Assembly: GCA_025997595.1 (NCBI GenBank) | Contig: BNUU01000017.1 | Coordinates: 1-32,837 of the forward strand | Origin: Spirochaetia bacterium | GTDB lineage: Bacteria; Spirochaetota; Spirochaetia; Treponematales; Breznakiellaceae | Length of the DNA: 32,837 nt | Direction of reading: 5' to 3' | Program-made: the position numbers and the translations under genes | The notes under the pieces: generated by a model | Told to the model about the DNA's origin: nothing | The model's database searches: none | What the model saw: only the letters and a program-made list of their open reading frames with translations | In this document: in pieces, positions 29,881 through 32,837 of the stretch | Layout: every line of letters starts with the position of its first letter | Numbering within the stretch: position 1 is the first letter of the stretch

Positions 29881-31389
29881 TTAAAATTTTACCCGCGACA
29901 GAAGCTGCGGGGGAAATTCCTTTTTAAAAAATTGGGTATACTGATACCGGGCCTGCCGGATAAGCATATCGTATCCGTTACGGATAGGGCAGCCCGCCGC
30001 TGTGGCCCGTTTGAGGAAGGGGGTCACTTCCGGCTGGTACACCAGGTCCATCACCGCTTCCTTACCCGAAAAAGAATAGAGCTCCAACGGGTCCCGGGCC
30101 GGATTCCCCTCCATCCCCGCCGGCGTAGTCTGGATGATGATATTGGAAAACTTTCCCATAAGTTCGACCCCCCGGTTATCCAGGGTTCCCCAGGAAAATT
30201 TATAGAGCGCCGCCAGGTCCCGGGCCCGCTGGGGGCTGCGGTTGAGGATCAGGGCCCGGGCGCCAAGGCGGTGTACCTCCGCCGCCACCGCCCGCGCGGC
30301 GCCCCCTGCCCCGATGATGGTGATCTTCTGTCCTTTAAGGTTTTTCTTTTGAATAAATTCCAAAAGGGAATCGGAGAAGCCCATGGCATCCGTATTGGCC
30401 CCCGACCAGCCCTGTGGGTCCCGGACTATGGTATTGCAGGCCCCGATGGATTCTACCAAATCCGATTCGCGGGCCAGGTAGGGCAGAATTTCTTCCTTGT
30501 AGGGAACGGTCACCGACACCCCGGCAAGCTCCAGCACCGAAGCCAGCTTCATAAAGGCATCGATGGAATCCGAGGGAAAGGGGACATAGACCGCATCGGT
30601 ATCTTCAATGCCAAAGATGGTATTAAAGAAACGGGGGCTGTCCGTAACTTTGAGGGGATACCCCACCACGCCGTAAATTTTTGTGTTTTCGGTGATTTTC
30701 CGGAACCGGTAAAGCTCCGCCAGTTCCCTGGGGTCAAGCTGGCCCGGCGCTGCCGCAGGCATATCGGGCTCCTTCGTGGCGGAGCTAAAGCTGATCCGGG
30801 ACCCAAGCTGCTCCGCCAGAATACGGGTAAAGCCCCCAAAATGCCCCATGCAGAGGAGTATCTTATCAAGCCCCGACGTTGCCTTTGCCGCCCGGACCAC
30901 CCGGAGCACATCCGCGGAGGATTGGGGGGTCACCGCCATCTTTACCAGCTCATCCCCCACCCGGCGCAGGGAGCGCAGGTGTCCGGGGATATCCTCATCC
31001 ACGCCCTTAATGTTATGGTAGGAGCGGATAATCCTGGTACCAAAGGTCCGGGCCGCATCCTCAAGGCTGGGGACATTGAGGTCCTCCTCAATATCCACGT
31101 ATGCAAAATTCCGCCGCCGGTCCGCCTCCGCAAAGGCCAGCCCCTGGGAAAAAAGCCTGATCCGGGCCCCTTCCCCGCCGGTAAAATTACCCCCATCAAT
31201 ATTCCGCCTGATGGTAAGGATCACCGGCAGCTTGGCCTGTTCGGGGAAGCGGCGGATAAGAAAACGCTCGTCCGGCGCCAGGCAGTCCACCCGCAGTTCC
31301 GCAATATCAACGTATTTACGGTACTTTTCCAGTATCTCCAAATCCCGCTGAATGGTCTTTCCGGTCAAACAAAGGCATAATTTCGCCAA
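29881..31389 (-). CDS. aroDE: Bifunctional 3-dehydroquinate dehydratase/shikimate dehydrogenase
   Basis: A 502-residue fusion catalysing steps 3 and 4 of the shikimate pathway. The type I dehydroquinase half (about 1-215) has AELRVD, SYHNIKG (catalytic H125) and VKMAVTP (Schiff-base K150). The AroE half has VTVPYKEEI (K297), GANTDAMGF and the NADP-fold GAGGAARAV. The usual SxSPxxHN shikimate-binding motif is replaced by VTDSPRFFN, lacking the first serine and the histidine. The TTG at 31389 is the likely start: AGGAG lies eight bases upstream, whereas an ATG at 31437 has none and would overlap the preceding gene. AroD-AroE fusions are known in several bacteria and plants. Confidence 0.92.
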   Translation of the reverse strand: MAKLCLCLTGKTIQRDLEILEKYRKYVDIAELRVDCLAPDERFLIRRFPEQAKLPVILTIRRNIDGGNFTGGEGARIRLFSQGLAFAEADRRRNFAYVDIEEDLNVPSLEDAARTFGTRIIRSYHNIKGVDEDIPGHLRSLRRVGDELVKMAVTPQSSADVLRVVRAAKATSGLDKILLCMGHFGGFTRILAEQLGSRISFSSATKEPDMPAAAPGQLDPRELAELYRFRKITENTKIYGVVGYPLKVTDSPRFFNTIFGIEDTDAVYVPFPSDSIDAFMKLASVLELAGVSVTVPYKEEILPYLARESDLVESIGACNTIVRDPQGWSGANTDAMGFSDSLLEFIQKKNLKGQKITIIGAGGAARAVAAEVHRLGARALILNRSPQRARDLAALYKFSWGTLDNRGVELMGKFSNIIIQTTPAGMEGNPARDPLELYSFSGKEAVMDLVYQPEVTPFLKRATAAGCPIRNGYDMLIRQARYQYTQFFKKEFPPQLLSRVKF

Positions 31390-31414
31390 GGCATTATCTC
31401 CTGAAAAGGATGTT

Positions 31415-31894
31415 TCAAAAATCAGGGCGGTAGACAAAAAGCGCCGAAACGCGGTCGGCGGCGGTCCCGGCGCCCAGATTCACCCGGAACATCAGGGGCC
31501 AGCCCCTTCCCGGCAGGGACAGCAGAAAATGATCCCCGAAGCCCTCGGCCTTATCCCCCAGGACCAACTCTACCGCGGCCCGGGGGTCCCCAACCCGGAT
31601 ACCGTAGGCAGACTGCAGGGCAAGCTGCCAGACCCGGTCCCGGAACACATAAAAATCCCCCTGGGGATACACAAACACCACATCGTCCTGCCATTGTTCA
31701 AAGCCCCGGACGGCATACACCGATTGGGGGGTCCCGAAGCGGTTTATCAGGGCCTCCAGGGTAAGTCCGATCAGGGCCGCGGGATCCTCTGTCGAACCCA
31801 AGGGATTTGCAACATCCTGGGACCAAAGAACCGGAACAGCGCCGACGATAAAAAACATAATGAAAAGGGCCGGCCAAATCCGGGGATACCGCAT
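31415..31894 (-). CDS. Exported hypothetical protein
   Basis: A 159-residue protein with a signal peptide (MRYPRIWPALFIMFFIVGAV, probable cleavage near LWSQ-DVA at about residue 26). The mature part has a segment GLTLEALINRFGTPQSVYAVRG that recalls the SmpA/BamE-like fold, but the match is weak and I assign no function. It ends 25 bases before the aroDE start codon. The ribosome-binding site is weak. A GC-rich inverted repeat lies 33 bases upstream of its start. Confidence 0.65.
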   Translation of the reverse strand: MRYPRIWPALFIMFFIVGAVPVLWSQDVANPLGSTEDPAALIGLTLEALINRFGTPQSVYAVRGFEQWQDDVVFVYPQGDFYVFRDRVWQLALQSAYGIRVGDPRAAVELVLGDKAEGFGDHFLLSLPGRGWPLMFRVNLGAGTAADRVSALFVYRPDF

Positions 31895-31926
31895 GCTGTT
31901 ACTTTACCGGAGGAAGGGCGGGGTTT

Positions 31927-31999
31927 CAAGCGGGCGGGAGCGAACCACAGGTCCGGGCTTTTTTATTCGTATTGAGGGGTCTCATACCCCGCCCGCTTG
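31927..31999. repeat. 12-bp GC-rich inverted repeat with inner hairpin
   Basis: CAAGCGGGCGGG (31927-31938) and CCCGCCCGCTTG (31988-31999) are perfect inverted copies 49 bases apart. Inside, GGGGT (31976-31980) and ACCCC (31986-31990) can form a small hairpin. The 11-mer CCCGCCCGCTT recurs at 29872-29882, between aroDE and rpiA. It occupies the gap between the divergent exported hypothetical and Uma2 genes, which otherwise holds the Uma2 promoter. Confidence 0.5.
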
Positions 32000-32064
32000 C
32001 GCTAAACTTGACCCACAATTCAAAGTCTGATTACCTATGCCGTTTGTTGGTACCGCACAGTTAA

Positions 32065-32094
32065 TTGACACATTATATTGAGCCCTTATATTAT
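32065..32094 (+). promoter_or_regulatory. Promoter of the Uma2-family gene
   Basis: A perfect TTGACA (32065-32070) is followed by TATATT (32087-32092, 16-bp spacer) or TATTAT (32089-32094, 18-bp spacer) in a very AT-rich stretch. It is correctly placed for the gene starting at 32119. Confidence 0.7.
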
Positions 32095-32118
32095 ATATAA
32101 TAGTAAGAGGCTATTGGA

Positions 32119-32700
32119 ATGAGTGATTTGGTCCCAAAAAAAGAAGAAAATGGCCGGCATTTTACCTATGCCGATTACCGGCAGTGGGGACTCAAGGAAG
32201 GTGAACGCTATGAGCTTGTCAAAGGTGTTGCCTATGCCATGGCAGGACCGAATGATGCTCACCAGGCAATAAGCGGTGAGATATTCAGGCAGATAGCCAA
32301 TTATCTCCACGGAAAGCCCTGCAAAGTACGCAACGCCCCTTACGATGTCCGCCTGTTTTTTGAGGAGGACGAAAGCGACGATACCGTTGTCCAGCCGGAC
32401 ATATCGGTGATCTGCGACCCCAGGAAGCTTGGCTCCGAAGGCTGCAGGGGTGCGCCTAACCTGGTTATAGAGATCCTCTCTCCCTCGAATTCCAGCGTTG
32501 AATATTTACGAAAATTGAACTTGTACCTTAAAGCCGGTGTCCGCGAATTTTGGGCCGTATCCCCTGATGACAAAACCGTGCAGGTCAGCATCTTTGAAGA
32601 GGGTGTAAGCGCCTGGAAAACCTATGAAGCCGGAACCGTCCTGCCCTCTGTTGCTATCGAAGGCCTTTCCGTTAATTTGAGTGATGTATTCGCAGAATAA
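32119..32700 (+). CDS. Uma2-family (DUF820) putative endonuclease
   Basis: A 193-residue Uma2/DUF820 protein with a PD-(D/E)XK nuclease-like fold. VVQPDISVICDP (catalytic-type Asp), LVIEILSPSNS (Glu) and the following RKLNLYLKAGVREFWAVSP block are the family core. These proteins are common and often multicopy in cyanobacteria and some spirochaetes; a restriction or mobile-element role is suspected but unproven. AGAGG lies eight bases before the ATG, and a strong promoter is upstream. No partner gene is seen on its 3' side. Confidence 0.85.
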   Translation: MSDLVPKKEENGRHFTYADYRQWGLKEGERYELVKGVAYAMAGPNDAHQAISGEIFRQIANYLHGKPCKVRNAPYDVRLFFEEDESDDTVVQPDISVICDPRKLGSEGCRGAPNLVIEILSPSNSSVEYLRKLNLYLKAGVREFWAVSPDDKTVQVSIFEEGVSAWKTYEAGTVLPSVAIEGLSVNLSDVFAE

Positions 32701-32711
32701 AACAGCTCGTT

Positions 32712-32837
32712 TTACCTGCTCAGCCCCACCGCTCCTGCGACAATGCCCCCAAGTGCGAAGGCTGTTGCGGTGAAAAAAGCGGTGCGGTAGCGGCGGCGGG
32801 ATGTTTCAAGGTTCCCGATCCGCAGTTCCGCTGTTTG
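32712..32837 (-). CDS. 3' end of a protein with a C-terminal membrane helix (partial)
   Basis: An open minus-strand frame enters at the window edge and ends in TAA (32714-32712), giving 41 residues: a polar, helical segment (TAELRIGNLETSRRRYRTA) and then a glycine/alanine-rich hydrophobic stretch (FFTATAFALGGIVAGAVGL). This suggests a coiled-coil protein anchored by a C-terminal transmembrane helix. The rest lies outside the window, so neither function nor true length can be given. Confidence 0.55.
   Translation of the reverse strand, partial: QTAELRIGNLETSRRRYRTAFFTATAFALGGIVAGAVGLSR

Noticed and set aside
29932..31380. A 482-codon plus-strand frame opposite aroDE
   Set aside because: Antisense to AroD and AroE catalytic motifs; no ribosome-binding site or family similarity.
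1..32837. CRISPR arrays, tRNA or rRNA genes, insertion sequences, integrases
   Set aside because: I looked for regular direct repeats, cloverleaf-like segments and transposase motifs and found none. Remnants and the AT-rich gene have no adjacent mobile-element enzyme.

Overview
The window reads as chromosomal DNA of a spirochaete, most likely a Treponema-type gut anaerobe. This is an inference from gene content: an AroD-AroE fusion, a CBS/DRTGG-regulated family II pyrophosphatase, indolepyruvate:ferredoxin oxidoreductase, an exported fumarate-reductase-like flavoprotein, a remnant of a GH9 cellulase, and frequent TTG starts. No 16S rRNA or tRNA gene is present to confirm it. Most genes are GC-rich. 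The gene at 21270-21857 and the DNA on its 5' side are visibly AT-rich.

Layout. (1) 1-2631: a nearly C-free low-complexity edge, then a minus-strand pair (PdxA-family dehydrogenase and LarA-family nickel racemase/epimerase) divergent from a DUF1537 acid-sugar kinase; together they look like a four-carbon acid-sugar catabolic unit. (2) 2631-8928: a tightly packed plus-strand run continuing from the kinase into a TSCPD protein, QueH, TcdA, a TtcA-like thiolase, a bactofilin, an exported TPR protein and MtaB. Four of these genes modify tRNA anticodon loops (positions 32, 34 and 37). (3) 8941-12209: a sulfur amino-acid operon of two trans-sulfuration PLP enzymes and two overlapping Rrf2 regulators, preceded by a promoter whose -10 lies inside a perfect 8+8 bp dyad. 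(4) 12206-16131: iorA-iorB-phenylacetate-CoA ligase on the minus strand, with a response-regulator receiver remnant just past the ligase stop codon. (5) 16162-20206: divergent argA, apparently leaderless, then a MerR regulator, a MerR-type 19-bp-spacer promoter, an exported FAD reductase and a strong terminator. (6) 20233-21857: a truncated GH9 N-terminal fragment, recO, and an AT-rich gene with a phage/polyvalent-protein-like domain. (7) 22018-26803: thymidine phosphorylase, a long RecJ, an M23 lipoprotein and rpsU with its own promoter. (8) 26852-31894, minus strand: exported hypothetical, aroDE (TTG start), rpiA, a DUF6062-like cysteine-rich protein and a regulated pyrophosphatase. (9) 32065-32837: a Uma2-family nuclease-like gene and the 3' end of a membrane-anchored protein.

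The most interesting material is the LarA/PdxA/DUF1537 unit with an undefined substrate, the autoregulation-like Rrf2 pair with its operator, the MerR-controlled reductase, a palindromic 13-mer found four times in one reading phase of iorA, and two gene remnants (GH9 and receiver domain). Nothing here is proven to be a new system. Coordinates, motifs and overlaps are read directly; functions rest on family recognition without database searches.
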